A DNA stretch of 64,000 bases from Pedobacter sp. Leaf250 (GTDB lineage Bacteria; Bacteroidota; Bacteroidia; Sphingobacteriales; Sphingobacteriaceae): NCBI RefSeq assembly GCF_920984735.1, contig NZ_CAKLBU010000007.1:22538-86537 (forward strand), in the 5' to 3' direction. Below the pieces are notes generated by a model. The model was not told the origin of the DNA. It was given only the letters and a program-made list of their open reading frames with translations, and searched no databases. Made by a program: the position numbers and the translations under genes. This document shows positions 36,952 to 46,466 of the stretch, in pieces. Position 1 is the first letter of the stretch; every line of letters starts with the position of its first letter.

Positions 36952-38853
36952 TTATATGTAATAAAATGTATAAGCAAGCAATGCGATGATACCGAATACC
37001 ATCATAAATATGTAGAAACCCACGTTCCCACTTTGTAATAAACGTACGCCTTTACTTGCCTCGTTTGTACTCCAACCTAATCCATTTACAATTCCATCAA
37101 TGAATTTTGTATCGATAATTCTGTAGAAAAATCTTGAAAAAGCATCTAAAGGTTTTGTAATGATGAAATCGTAAATCTCATCTAAATAGAATTTATTGTA
37201 TGATAATTTTGCCAGTGCTGAACGCGGCGCCTCATCAGCAACAGGAACGCGTGCACCTTTAACGTATCTTGTATAAGCGTAAAGTAGGGCTATGATAGCA
37301 GCTACAACCGAAACGCCCATTAAGGTAAATTCCGTTGAGTGACTTAATTCTAATTCGTGTTGAGCAACACCTGCTCCTGTTAACCAGTGCGCTAACCATT
37401 CGTTTCCTCCAAAAACATGAGGAATATTAATGGCTCCACCAATTGCAGCTAAAATTGCCAAAATGATTAATGGAATCGTCATTGCTTTTGGCGATTCGTG
37501 TACATGACTTTCTTCATGATGAGAACCTCTATATTTTCCAGAGAAAGTTAGGAACATCATTCTAAACATATAAAATGAAGTTAAGAATGCCGTTAATACC
37601 CCAACGCCCCAAAGAATTGGACTGGCCTGATATGCATTTGCTAAAATTTCATCTTTAGAGAAGAATCCTGAAAATGGCGGTAAACCAGCAATTGCAATTG
37701 TACCAATCATCATGGTTAAGAAAGTGATTGGTAGTTTTTTTCTCAATCCGCCCATGTGGCGCATATCTTGTTCGTGATGCATGGCATGAATGACCGAACC
37801 TGCGCCCAAGAATAACAGTGCTTTGAAGAATGCATGAGTTAATACATGGAAAAATGAACCTGTATAAGCGCCAACGCCTAAACCTAAAAACATATACCCC
37901 AATTGAGATACCGTTGAATAAGCCAGTACTTTTTTAATATCTGTTTGAGTTAAAGCAATAATTGCAGCAACTAAAGCTGTTGTAATACCTACAATCGCAA
38001 TGATATTTTGGGTAAGCGGTGCCAAATCGAATAAAACGCTCGAACGGGCAATCATATAAATACCTGCTGTTACCATTGTTGCCGCGTGAATTAACGCAGA
38101 AACAGGCGTTGGTCCGGCCATTGCATCTGGTAACCAAGTAAACAATGGCAATTGTGCCGATTTACCACAAGCACCAATAAATAAGAGCACTGTGATTAAA
38201 AACAAAGTATTTTGTCCAGGTAACATATTTGCCGCCTGTGGAAACACTTTAGCAAATTCTACACTGCCGAAAGTAGTAAAGATTAAGAATACACCTAACA
38301 AAAATCCTAAATCACCAATACGGTTCATTACGAAAGCTTTTTTAGCTGCCGAAGCATAAGAACTGTTTGTGTACCAAAACCCGATTAAAAGGTATGAACA
38401 TAACCCTACACCTTCCCATCCAATAAACATCACGATGTAGTTTGAACCCAGTACTAATAATAACATGAAGAACACAAACAGATTAAGATAAGAAAAGAAT
38501 TTTCCGAATCCTTCATCATCATGCATGTAGCTGGTAGAATATAAATGGATTAGGAAACCAATTCCAGTTATAATCAAAAGCATGATTGAACTCAACGGAT
38601 CAACCAGAAATGAAAGCGGAATATGTAATGTTCCTGCGCTAATCCAATCGAATAAAAATACTTCGTGAGATTTTTGTGTATCGCCTTGTAAACTAAAGAA
38701 AATAACCACGCTGATGATGAAGGAAGCCAAAATAACACCACTTCCAATGATACCAACAAGTCCTTTAGATAAAGATTTTCTGCCCAGTCCATTAATTACG
38801 AACCCTAATAACGGAAGTAATGGAACTAACCAAATCAATTGTTCTATTGTCAT
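36952..38853 (-). CDS. nuoL: NADH-quinone oxidoreductase subunit L
   Basis: 633 residues, full length with the long C-terminal lateral helix region. NLFVFFMLLLVLGSNYIVMF, WEGVGLCSYLLIGFW, LPDAMAGPTPVSALIHAATM and HALFKALLFLGAGSVIHA-type segments are the standard signature. Distal proton-pumping subunit. 14 bp after nuoK. Confidence 0.98.
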   Translation of the reverse strand: MTIEQLIWLVPLLPLLGFVINGLGRKSLSKGLVGIIGSGVILASFIISVVIFFSLQGDTQKSHEVFLFDWISAGTLHIPLSFLVDPLSSIMLLIITGIGFLIHLYSTSYMHDDEGFGKFFSYLNLFVFFMLLLVLGSNYIVMFIGWEGVGLCSYLLIGFWYTNSSYASAAKKAFVMNRIGDLGFLLGVFLIFTTFGSVEFAKVFPQAANMLPGQNTLFLITVLLFIGACGKSAQLPLFTWLPDAMAGPTPVSALIHAATMVTAGIYMIARSSVLFDLAPLTQNIIAIVGITTALVAAIIALTQTDIKKVLAYSTVSQLGYMFLGLGVGAYTGSFFHVLTHAFFKALLFLGAGSVIHAMHHEQDMRHMGGLRKKLPITFLTMMIGTIAIAGLPPFSGFFSKDEILANAYQASPILWGVGVLTAFLTSFYMFRMMFLTFSGKYRGSHHEESHVHESPKAMTIPLIILAILAAIGGAINIPHVFGGNEWLAHWLTGAGVAQHELELSHSTEFTLMGVSVVAAIIALLYAYTRYVKGARVPVADEAPRSALAKLSYNKFYLDEIYDFIITKPLDAFSRFFYRIIDTKFIDGIVNGLGWSTNEASKGVRLLQSGNVGFYIFMMVFGIIALLAYTFYYI

Positions 38854-38866
38854 TCTTAATATATAT

Positions 38867-39196
38867 TTACCACTTAAGGCGATTTAAAACATTAATATCT
38901 ATCGATTTCGTATTTCTGTAAACCATTACAATAATAGCCAAACCAACTGCAACCTCTGCAGCGGCAAGCGCCATAATGAAGAATACGAAAACTTGTCCGG
39001 ATGGGTCGTTGCTGTGTACCGAAAAAGCTGTCAAAAGCAAGTTTACAGCGTTTAGCATCAATTCAACCGACATAAAAATTACGATTGCATTTCTACGCGT
39101 TAACACACCTATTACCCCTATTGTGAAAATAATTGCACATAAATAGATGTAGTGATTTAGCGGAACGCCTGCCATTTGTGTAGTTAAATTTTCCAT
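38867..39196 (-). CDS. nuoK: NADH-quinone oxidoreductase subunit K
   Basis: 109 residues, three helices. GVLTRRNAIVIFMSVELMLN holds the conserved membrane Glu, and AAEVAVGLAIIVMVYR the second Glu. Overlaps nuoJ by 1 bp. Confidence 0.97.
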   Translation of the reverse strand: MENLTTQMAGVPLNHYIYLCAIIFTIGVIGVLTRRNAIVIFMSVELMLNAVNLLLTAFSVHSNDPSGQVFVFFIMALAAAEVAVGLAIIVMVYRNTKSIDINVLNRLKW

Positions 39197-39699
39197 TATG
39201 CTTCTACCTCATCTCTTTTAGATAATAAAACGGCTCCAACCATTGCTGCCAATAGTAATAGAGATGATAATTCGAATGGTAACAAGAATGGTCCAAAAAG
39301 CTCTTTACCTAAGTTTTCTACCAAACCTAATCCAGGGTTTTTCAAAATTAAAGGACTGTTAATGCTTGCTGCTTTGAAAGAACCAACTAAGGTTACAACC
39401 AAACAACAGCCTGCAATTACACCTACAATTTTAATCAATGGCGATTTTACTGGCTCAGTTTCCTTGTTCAGGTTGAGGAGCATCAGTACAAATAAAAATA
39501 ATACCATGATGGCACCCATGTAAACAATGAAGTTTACTACAGCCAAAAACTGTGCATTCAATAATACATAATGTACCGTGAATGTGAAAAAGGTAAGGAT
39601 TAAGTACAATACACTGTGGATTGGATTTTTTGCAAAAATCACCATCAGCGAAAAGATGATACTTAATGTGGCTACGAAATAGAATACTTGTGTACTCAT
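39196..39699 (-). CDS. nuoJ: NADH-quinone oxidoreductase subunit J
   Basis: 167 residues, five helices. KNPIHSVLYLILTFFTF and VVNFIVYMGAIMVLFLFVLM, with the key helix containing the YxGA stretch, identify NuoJ. A REP-like palindrome separates it from nuoI upstream. Confidence 0.97.
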   Translation of the reverse strand: MSTQVFYFVATLSIIFSLMVIFAKNPIHSVLYLILTFFTFTVHYVLLNAQFLAVVNFIVYMGAIMVLFLFVLMLLNLNKETEPVKSPLIKIVGVIAGCCLVVTLVGSFKAASINSPLILKNPGLGLVENLGKELFGPFLLPFELSSLLLLAAMVGAVLLSKRDEVEA

Positions 39700-39724
39700 T
39701 AATTTGTTATTTGTTAGTACACCT

Positions 39725-39799
39725 CGTCATTGCGAGGTACGAAGCAATCTCATTTTTTATAGTCATCGCTTTAGGATTGCTTCGTTCCTCGCAATGACG
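39725..39799. repeat. REP-like palindrome between nuoI and nuoJ
   Basis: Left arm 39725-39749 (CGTCATTGCGAGGTACGAAG then CAATC) and right arm 39775-39799 are inverted copies with a single mismatch over 25 bp; the loop is 25 nt. The core matches the element at 17571. On the nuo mRNA it would form a very stable hairpin. Confidence 0.88.
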
Positions 39800-39811
39800 C
39801 ACTGGTTAAAA

Positions 39812-40315
39812 TTATTTTTTCATCTCCAATGGAGCCTCAACCAACTTATCTTTTCCGTAAATAAAATCCTTACGTAAATAATCTGCTGGTACAATTGGCC
39901 CGTCTAAGTAAATAGCCTCTTTCGGACAAGCCTCTTCACATAACCCACAGAAAATGCAACGCAACATGTTAATTTCGTAAGTTGCAGCATATTTCTCCTC
40001 ACGATATAAATCCTTCTCTTCCGGTTTACGTTCTGCCGCAATCATTGTAATCGCTTCTGCAGGGCAAGATAAAGCACATAAACCACAAGCTGTGCAACGC
40101 TCCTTGCCATTTTCATCACGTTTAAGTGAGTGCATTCCTCTAAAGTTTGCAGAAAATTCACGTTCTACTTCAGGATATCTTACTGTAGCCTCTTTCTTGA
40201 ATAAGTGGCTGATGGTAATGCCCATGCCTTTTGCAATAGCAGGCAGGTACATACGCTCCATAAAGCTCAAAGGCTTTTGTTCCAGTACTTTTTTCTTGTT
40301 ACTTAATGATTCCAT
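39812..40315 (-). CDS. nuoI: NADH-quinone oxidoreductase subunit I
   Basis: 167 residues with two 4Fe-4S motifs: CTACGLCALSCPAEAI and CIFCGLCEEACPKEAI (clusters N6a and N6b). Peripheral arm subunit. It follows nuoH by 2 bp. Confidence 0.98.
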   Translation of the reverse strand: MESLSNKKKVLEQKPLSFMERMYLPAIAKGMGITISHLFKKEATVRYPEVEREFSANFRGMHSLKRDENGKERCTACGLCALSCPAEAITMIAAERKPEEKDLYREEKYAATYEINMLRCIFCGLCEEACPKEAIYLDGPIVPADYLRKDFIYGKDKLVEAPLEMKK

Positions 40316-40317
40316 AA

Positions 40318-41355
40318 TTAAAACTTCTCAATAATCGCAATCACAATTCCAGTTATTATAATGTTGGCAATAGCCAAAGGTATTAAGCCTTTCCAACCCA
40401 AATTCATCAATTGATCGTAACGGAAACGAGGGATTGTCCAACGTACCCACATGAAGAAAAAGATGAAGAAGAATATTTTAGCAAATAAAATAGCTGTTCC
40501 GAATAGCGGTGCCCAAGTTGGACCTAGCAATGTTGCCATATAATCCATACCCGGATAGTTATAACCACCAAAATAAAGGGTTGCCATAACTGCTGATGAA
40601 ACAAACATATTGATGTATTCAGCAAATAGGTAAAAACCTAATTTCATTGAAGAGTATTCCGTATGATAACCACCGATTAACTCTGTTTCACATTCTGGTA
40701 AATCGAATGGCGCTCTATTGGTTTCTGCAAAAGAACACACCATGAAGATTAAAAATCCTAATGGCTGATATAATACATTCCAATGCCAGCCATGTTGCTG
40801 CTCAACAATTGTTTTTAAGCTTAAAGTATTGGTCATTAAAAGCAAAGCGATGATAGACAAACCCATTGCAATTTCATAACTGATGTTTTGTGAAGCTGCA
40901 CGGATAGCACTCAATAAAGAGTATTTGTTATTTGATGCCCAACCACCAATCATCACACCATAAACACCTAAAGAAACTACACCAAAGATGTATAAAACAC
41001 CAACGTTAATATCTGCTACCTGTAATGGAACTATTTTACCTCCAATTTCCATCGGACTTCCCCATGGAATAACTGCTGTACCAATACATGCACAAAGTAA
41101 TGCCAAACCAGGACCAACTATAAATAACCATTTGTTTGATGTAGTAGGAATAATTTCCTCTTTCATAAACATTTTGATACCATCGGCCAAGGGCTGTAAA
41201 ATACCAAAAGGACCAGCTCTATCCGGACCTAAACGGTCTTGAAGATAAGCTGCTACCTTACGCTCTGCATAGGTAGAATACATGGCAATTACCAAACTGA
41301 TACCGAAAATTACCGCTACCAGAATAAATTTTTCTATGATAAAACCTGTATCCAT
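40318..41355 (-). CDS. nuoH: NADH-quinone oxidoreductase subunit H
   Basis: 345 residues, eight helices. YAERKVAAYLQDRLGPDRAG and ETNRAPFDLPECETELIGGY are the quinone-chamber signatures. It overlaps the nuoG start by 1 bp. Confidence 0.98.
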   Translation of the reverse strand: MDTGFIIEKFILVAVIFGISLVIAMYSTYAERKVAAYLQDRLGPDRAGPFGILQPLADGIKMFMKEEIIPTTSNKWLFIVGPGLALLCACIGTAVIPWGSPMEIGGKIVPLQVADINVGVLYIFGVVSLGVYGVMIGGWASNNKYSLLSAIRAASQNISYEIAMGLSIIALLLMTNTLSLKTIVEQQHGWHWNVLYQPLGFLIFMVCSFAETNRAPFDLPECETELIGGYHTEYSSMKLGFYLFAEYINMFVSSAVMATLYFGGYNYPGMDYMATLLGPTWAPLFGTAILFAKIFFFIFFFMWVRWTIPRFRYDQLMNLGWKGLIPLAIANIIITGIVIAIIEKF

Positions 41356-42365
41356 TAGTATTTAACCGTTTTATGTAATTCAATTTCATTTGCAGCCTGT
41401 AAAGCCTCATTTGGCTGAATAACGTGCAAAGGTTTTAGTGTTTCGTAGTGATTTGATGCGATTACTGAAGTATCATCAATATGCGTTGGATGTTCAATAA
41501 CCCAATCTGATGTCGCTTTTTTATCGAAACGACAAGTATTACAAATGAAACTTTCTACTTCACCAAACTGATCTTTACGAGCTGTAACACGTAATACATC
41601 TTCACCTTTATACCAAAGCGTTACTTTACCGTTGCATTTTTCATGGTCGCAATTGCGATGTGCATCAACAGGCTTGGTAAACCATACACGGTTTTTAAAA
41701 CGGAAAGTTCTATCGGTTAATGCTCCAACAGGACAAACATCAATTACGTTTCCAGAGAAATCGTTATCAACTGCTTGTTGGATATAAGTAGAAATTTCTG
41801 AATGATCACCACGGTTTAAGATGCCGTGAACACGTTTATTTGTAATCTGATCAGCAGTGAAAACGCAACGATAACACAGAATACAACGATTCATGTGCAA
41901 CTGGATTTTATCGCCAATATCAATACGGTCAAAAGTACGACGCTCAAACTCATAACGAGTTTTTTGCAATCCATGCTCATAACCTAAATTTTGTAAATCA
42001 CATTCGCCAGCCTGGTCGCAAACCGGGCAATCTAAAGGATGGTTAATTAATAAAATTTCTACCACACCTGCACGTGCTTCTAAAACTTCAGGTGAAGTAA
42101 TATTTAACACTTCCATACCATCCATTACAGTTGTACGGCAAGATGCCACCAATTTTGGCATTGGGCGAGGGTCTTTTTCCGAACCTTTTGTTACCTTAAC
42201 AATACAGGTACGGCATTTACCACCACTGCCTTCTAATTTAGAATAATAGCACATTGCAGGTGGAACGATATCACCTCCAATTTGCCTTGCAGCATTTAGG
42301 ATAGTGGTTCCGTTATCAACCTCTACTGTTATCCCGTCTATCGTAACCTTAACTTTATCACTCAT
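41355..42365 (-). CDS. nuoG: Short NuoG, FeS subunit of complex I
   Basis: 336 residues. Residues 1-230 carry the 2Fe-2S ferredoxin (PPAMCYYSKLEGSGGKCRTC), the His/Cys ligand set (HPLDCPVCDQAGECDLQ) and the 4Fe-4S pair RCILCYRCVF plus DVCPVGAL. The C-terminus has an additional Cys group (HRNCDHEKCNGK, FICNTCRF). The large molybdopterin-oxidoreductase-like domain of E. coli NuoG (about 900 residues) is absent, as is usual in Bacteroidetes, so this is not a truncation artefact. Followed by nuoH; preceded by the inserted four-helix-bundle gene. Confidence 0.93.
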   Translation of the reverse strand: MSDKVKVTIDGITVEVDNGTTILNAARQIGGDIVPPAMCYYSKLEGSGGKCRTCIVKVTKGSEKDPRPMPKLVASCRTTVMDGMEVLNITSPEVLEARAGVVEILLINHPLDCPVCDQAGECDLQNLGYEHGLQKTRYEFERRTFDRIDIGDKIQLHMNRCILCYRCVFTADQITNKRVHGILNRGDHSEISTYIQQAVDNDFSGNVIDVCPVGALTDRTFRFKNRVWFTKPVDAHRNCDHEKCNGKVTLWYKGEDVLRVTARKDQFGEVESFICNTCRFDKKATSDWVIEHPTHIDDTSVIASNHYETLKPLHVIQPNEALQAANEIELHKTVKY

Positions 42366-42376
42366 TAGTAAAATTC

Positions 42377-42808
42377 AAAAGTGAAAATTTTAAATTAAAA
42401 ACCTTCAAAAAGTTTAAGCTCTATCTTTATTTAAGTTGATTATTATTGAAGCTAGATTCTTTGATATTTCATCTGCTTCTTTTAATAATTCATTTACTTT
42501 TTCTTTATTCGTTTGTGCTACATCTGTGTCTCTGATTAAACAAAGCCAATATTTGGTTTCATTGGCAGACTTCAAGGCAATGTTGTAAAAATTTTTAAAA
42601 TCTTTCCTTGAACTTCCTGCCTTACCCTCAACTACATTAGCTCCAATTGATGTTGCGCCTCTTAACAATTGGTCGAAAATTGAAAAATACAATCGTTCGA
42701 ATTTAAGACTAGATATAAAGTTGTTTATCGATTTAGAAAAATGATAACTTCTGATTTTTATATCGTATGTCTTTTCTTCAGACATTTTACTTTTTAATTT
42801 TCACTTTT
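42377..42808. repeat. Inverted repeat bracketing the four-helix-bundle gene
   Basis: AAAAGTGAAAATT at 42377-42389 and its exact reverse complement at 42796-42808 flank the gene. The right copy overlaps the last codons and stop of nuoF. AT-rich extensions follow both copies. Confidence 0.6.
42414..42785 (-). CDS. Four-helix bundle protein (S23/IVP family)
   Basis: 123 residues. IFDQLLRGATSIGANVVEGK followed by AGSSRKDFKNFYNIALKSAN and ETKYWLCLI is the TIGR02436/S23 family signature; these proteins were first found in intervening sequences of 23S rRNA genes and form pentameric four-helix bundles. Role unknown, probably nucleic-acid binding. It sits between nuoF and nuoG on the operon strand, bracketed by a 13-bp inverted repeat, so it looks like an inserted cassette. 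Confidence 0.92.
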   Translation of the reverse strand: MSEEKTYDIKIRSYHFSKSINNFISSLKFERLYFSIFDQLLRGATSIGANVVEGKAGSSRKDFKNFYNIALKSANETKYWLCLIRDTDVAQTNKEKVNELLKEADEISKNLASIIINLNKDRA

Positions 42809-44164
42809 TACTTCAACAGCCTTTTCTATCGGCACAGCATAATTAGCGATACCATAATTTTGTTGCTGACTCTTAACCGGCTCTTTAATGTGCCACTCAA
42901 ATTCATCCCTAAAATGACGAATAGCACTCGCTACCGGCCATGCTGCTGCATCACCAAGCGGACAAATGGTATTACCTTCAATTTTACGCTGAATGTCCCA
43001 AAGCAAATCCACATCACTCATTGTTCCATGACCATGCTCGATTTTATGTAATACTTTTTCCATCCATCCCGTTCCTTCACGGCAAGGCGAACATTGTCCG
43101 CAACTTTCGTGATGATAAAATCGAGAGAAATTCCAGGTATTGCGAACAATACATTGGTCTTCATCAAAAGCTATAAAACCACCTGAACCCATCATGGTTC
43201 CGGTAGCAAAACCACCTTCTGATAAAGATTCGTAACTCATTAAACGAGGTTCGCCATTGGCCAACTTTAAAGTTAAATTAGCTGGCAAAACTGGTACAGA
43301 TGAACCACCTGCAACCGTTGCCTTTAAACGCTTACCATTAGCAATACCACCGCAATATTCATCAGAATATATAAATTCTTCAACTGGTAAACCCAATTCA
43401 ATTTCGTAAACACCTGGTTTTACTAAGTTACCCGATGCGGATATTAATTTTGTACCTGTACTTCTACCGATACCGATTTTTGCATATTCATCGCCGCCAT
43501 CGTTAATAATTGGCACAACAGCTGCGATCGATTCCACGTTATTTACTACCGTTGGGCAACCATATAATCCTGCTATTGCAGGGAATGGTGGCTTAATTCT
43601 AGGATTACCTCTTTTACCTTCAAGCGATTCTAACAATGCAGTTTCTTCACCACAAATATAAGCACCACCACCCGGCTGAACATATAATTCTAAATCGTAA
43701 CCTGTACCTAAAATGTTTTTACCTAACCAGCCTGCAGCTTTTGCTTCAGCAATTGCTTTTTCCAGGATACGGATTTGAGGCATCATCTCTCCGCGAACGT
43801 AGATGTATGAAACCTTTGCACCCAAAGCAAAACTAGATACAATCATTCCCTCAATTAAAGCATGAGGAATGTAAGTCATCAGATAACGGTCTTTAAAAGT
43901 TCCTGGCTCAGACTCATCAGCGTTGCAAACCAAATAGCGTGCAACTCCCTCTGGTTTAGCCAAAAAGCTCCATTTCATCCCGGTAGGGAAACCCGCACCA
44001 CCACGACCGCGTAAGCCTGATTTCTTAACTTCTTCAACAATCTCTTCAGGTGTTAAAGTTTTAAGGGCTTTTTCTACGGCACGGTACCCGCCTTTTTGGC
44101 GATAGACCTCAAGTGTATTGATGCCTGGTACGTTTATATGCTCAAGTAATAATTTGCGACTCAT
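42794..44164 (-). CDS. nuoF: NADH-quinone oxidoreductase subunit F
   Basis: 456 residues. [18 protein letters not shown] and [19 protein letters not shown] form the NADH and FMN sites; [13 protein letters not shown] plus a downstream Cys (NTICPLG) bind cluster N3. The C-terminus ends VKSEN in the flanking repeat. It follows nuoE after 78 bp of repeat-like sequence. Confidence 0.98.
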   Translation of the reverse strand: MSRKLLLEHINVPGINTLEVYRQKGGYRAVEKALKTLTPEEIVEEVKKSGLRGRGGAGFPTGMKWSFLAKPEGVARYLVCNADESEPGTFKDRYLMTYIPHALIEGMIVSSFALGAKVSYIYVRGEMMPQIRILEKAIAEAKAAGWLGKNILGTGYDLELYVQPGGGAYICGEETALLESLEGKRGNPRIKPPFPAIAGLYGCPTVVNNVESIAAVVPIINDGGDEYAKIGIGRSTGTKLISASGNLVKPGVYEIELGLPVEEFIYSDEYCGGIANGKRLKATVAGGSSVPVLPANLTLKLANGEPRLMSYESLSEGGFATGTMMGSGGFIAFDEDQCIVRNTWNFSRFYHHESCGQCSPCREGTGWMEKVLHKIEHGHGTMSDVDLLWDIQRKIEGNTICPLGDAAAWPVASAIRHFRDEFEWHIKEPVKSQQQNYGIANYAVPIEKAVEVKSEN

Positions 44165-44169
44165 TTTTT

Positions 44170-44246
44170 TTAGATGTGAGATGTGAGAAATAAGATGTGC
44201 GACGGCCGCATAATCTCAATCTCAAATCTGGTTTCTCAAATCTTAT
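44170..44246. repeat. Degenerate GATGTGAGA-type imperfect inverted repeat between nuoE and nuoF
   Basis: A purine-rich arm (AGATGTGAGATGTGAGAAAT) faces a pyrimidine-rich arm (AATCTCAATCTCAAATCTGG, TTTCTCAAATCTTA). Short direct repeats of GATGTGAGA make up the left arm. It accounts for the only gap between nuoE and nuoF. Confidence 0.45.
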
Positions 44247-44755
44247 TTATTTTTTAAATCTTCAATCAATTTATCTACACTGTCGGTAGTTAGGTTTTCG
44301 TAAAAAGTATATTCCGGGCTAATTTGTAACACCGGTCCAAAACCACAAGCGGCTAAACATTCAACTCCTCTAAAGCTGAATAAACCGTCTGCTGTAACTT
44401 CACCTTCTTTAATGCCTAACTTAGCCTCTAAGTGGTCTAATATTTTTTCGGCACCAACCAGGCAGCAAGGACCAGTACGGCAAACCTCCAAAGCATATTT
44501 GCCTTGTGGTTTTAAAAAGTACATGGTATAAAAAGTTGCTACTTCATAAACTTCAATCGGCTGAATGTTTAAGTATTCTGCCACTTGATCCATTGCCGAT
44601 GTAGGCACCCAAAGAAATTCTGCCTGCACCAAATGCAATAATGGAAGCAAAGCTGATTTTTCTTTCCCTTCAGGATAACGACTTTTAACATCGTCAAATT
44701 TGGCAAGCAATTCTGACGAAAATTGTACAGGTGTTTGTTCTTCTACTTTAAGCAT
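44243..44755 (-). CDS. nuoE: NADH-quinone oxidoreductase subunit E
   Basis: 170 residues, thioredoxin-like. The 2Fe-2S (N1a) ligands lie in CRTGPCCLVGA and VECLAACGFGP. ATFYTMYFLKPQGKY is conserved. It overlaps nuoD by 8 bp. Confidence 0.97.
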   Translation of the reverse strand: MLKVEEQTPVQFSSELLAKFDDVKSRYPEGKEKSALLPLLHLVQAEFLWVPTSAMDQVAEYLNIQPIEVYEVATFYTMYFLKPQGKYALEVCRTGPCCLVGAEKILDHLEAKLGIKEGEVTADGLFSFRGVECLAACGFGPVLQISPEYTFYENLTTDSVDKLIEDLKNK

Positions 44756-45962
44756 CTAATTCTCCTGCAATAATATTCATACTACTCATGTTGATAATGG
44801 CATCAGACAATAACATGCCCTCGCTCATTGGTGCAAACATTTGGTAATTTATAAAACTTGGTCTGCGGAAGTGTAAACGATAAGGTGTACGTCCGCCATC
44901 ATTAATCAGATAGAAACCTAACTCACCATTTCCACCCTCTACAGCATGATAAACTTCTGCTTTTGGCGCATCAATTTCACCCATCACAATTTTAAAGTGA
45001 TAGATTAACGCTTCCATATTGTTGTAAACTTCTTGTTTTGGAGGAAGATAAAATTCAGGAACGTCAGCATGGAAAATGCCTTTTGGCTCTGTTTTTAACT
45101 TCACTAATGCTTGTTCGATGATGCGCAAACTCTGCCACATTTCCTCATTTCGCACTAAATATCTATCGTAAATATCACCGCTGGTTCCAACCGGAACTTC
45201 GAAATCGAAATCCTGATAAGAAGAATACGGGTCGCTTACACGAACATCATAATCTATCCCAGTCGCACGTAAAAGTGGACCAGTCCAGCTGTATTCTAAA
45301 GCAGCTTCCTTAGTTACTTCCGCAACGCCAGCTGTTCTATCAATAAAAATACGATTACGTGTTAAAAGATTTTCGAACTCTTTTAAAGCAACAGGAAACT
45401 CTTTTAAAAACTTATTGATTTTGGTAAAAGCAATTTCATTGAAATCTCTTTCAAAACCACCAATACGGCCTATATTTGTAGTTAAACGAGCTCCACAAAC
45501 TTCTTCGAAGATTTCGTAAATGTGTTCACGAAATTGAAAAAGATAAAGAAAAGTTGTTGTTGCTCCAGTATCCTGACCAATAATTGTATTGCAGATAATG
45601 TGATCGGCGATACGTGAAAGCTCCATTATGATAACGCGAAGATAATCTACACGTTTAGGCATCTGAATATTCAACAATTTCTCCACCGTCATGTGCCAGC
45701 CCATGTTGTTAATAGGCGAAGAGCAATAATTTAAACGATCAGTTAATGGAGTAATTTGATAAAATGGGCGATGCTCTGCAATCTTTTCGAAAGCACGATG
45801 AATATAGCCAATCGTAGAAACGCCGCTTACAATACGTTCGCCATCTAATTGCAAAACGTTTTGAAAAACACCGTGGGTTGCAGGGTGCGTTGGACCTAAA
45901 TTTAAGGTTACCAGCTCACTTTGCGGGTCGTTATCTGTAAATACCGGATGGTTATGATTCAT
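44748..45962 (-). CDS. nuoD: NADH-quinone oxidoreductase subunit D
   Basis: 404 residues, 49-kDa subunit. NLGPTHPATHGVFQNVLQLD provides the quinone-site His; GRIGGFERDFN and the hydrogenase-like core follow. Separate from NuoC here, unlike the NuoCD fusion of E. coli. Confidence 0.98.
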   Translation of the reverse strand: MNHNHPVFTDNDPQSELVTLNLGPTHPATHGVFQNVLQLDGERIVSGVSTIGYIHRAFEKIAEHRPFYQITPLTDRLNYCSSPINNMGWHMTVEKLLNIQMPKRVDYLRVIIMELSRIADHIICNTIIGQDTGATTTFLYLFQFREHIYEIFEEVCGARLTTNIGRIGGFERDFNEIAFTKINKFLKEFPVALKEFENLLTRNRIFIDRTAGVAEVTKEAALEYSWTGPLLRATGIDYDVRVSDPYSSYQDFDFEVPVGTSGDIYDRYLVRNEEMWQSLRIIEQALVKLKTEPKGIFHADVPEFYLPPKQEVYNNMEALIYHFKIVMGEIDAPKAEVYHAVEGGNGELGFYLINDGGRTPYRLHFRRPSFINYQMFAPMSEGMLLSDAIINMSSMNIIAGELDA

Positions 45963-45965
45963 AGT

Positions 45966-46466
45966 TTACCTTCCAAAAAATTCGTCTTTTTTATCTACTC
46001 TATTTGGGTCTTCCAATGGATATTGTTTCAACATTGGGTGAACACCTAAATCATCCATATTTAAAATACGGCGCAAATCCGGGTGACCTTCAAATTTAAC
46101 CCCAAACAAATCGTATGTTTCACGCTCCATCCAGTTAGCACCTTTCCAAACGGAAGTTGCAGTTGGGATGGTGGGATTTTGCTCTGAAATAAAAACTTTA
46201 ATTCTAACCCTAACTTTTTCTACCATGTTATGCAGATGATAAACAACTGCAATACCATGATCTTTACCAGGATAGTGAACTGCTGTAATATCAGTAAGGA
46301 AATTAAATTTTAATTCTTCTTTAAGATGTGAAAGCACATTGATGATAACATCTTTGTAGGTTACAAAAGTTAATAAACCATAAGGTTCAGAAACTGCTGT
46401 AACTTTTTCGCCAAACTTTTCAGTCAGCTTAACGTGAATGTTGTTATTTAGTGTCGTCTCTTCCAT
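45966..46466 (-). CDS. nuoC: NADH-quinone oxidoreductase subunit C
   Basis: 166 residues, 30-kDa subunit. WMERETYDLFGVKFEGHPDL followed by RRILNMDDLGVHPMLKQYPL-type sequence is the complex I 30 kDa signature. It is 3 bp from nuoD and overlaps nuoB by 1 bp. Confidence 0.97.
   Translation of the reverse strand: MEETTLNNNIHVKLTEKFGEKVTAVSEPYGLLTFVTYKDVIINVLSHLKEELKFNFLTDITAVHYPGKDHGIAVVYHLHNMVEKVRVRIKVFISEQNPTIPTATSVWKGANWMERETYDLFGVKFEGHPDLRRILNMDDLGVHPMLKQYPLEDPNRVDKKDEFFGR

Noticed and set aside
39725..39799. Terminator inside the nuo operon
   Set aside because: There is no T run after either arm, and the core recurs at 17571, so a dispersed repeat is the better reading.
41355..42365. NuoG as a truncated pseudogene
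   Set aside because: The short form with all FeS motifs is normal in Bacteroidetes and the frame is clean, with the neighbouring genes in place.
44170..44246. CRISPR-like repeats between nuoE and nuoF
   Set aside because: Units are short, degenerate and without spacers of even length; no cas genes in the window.
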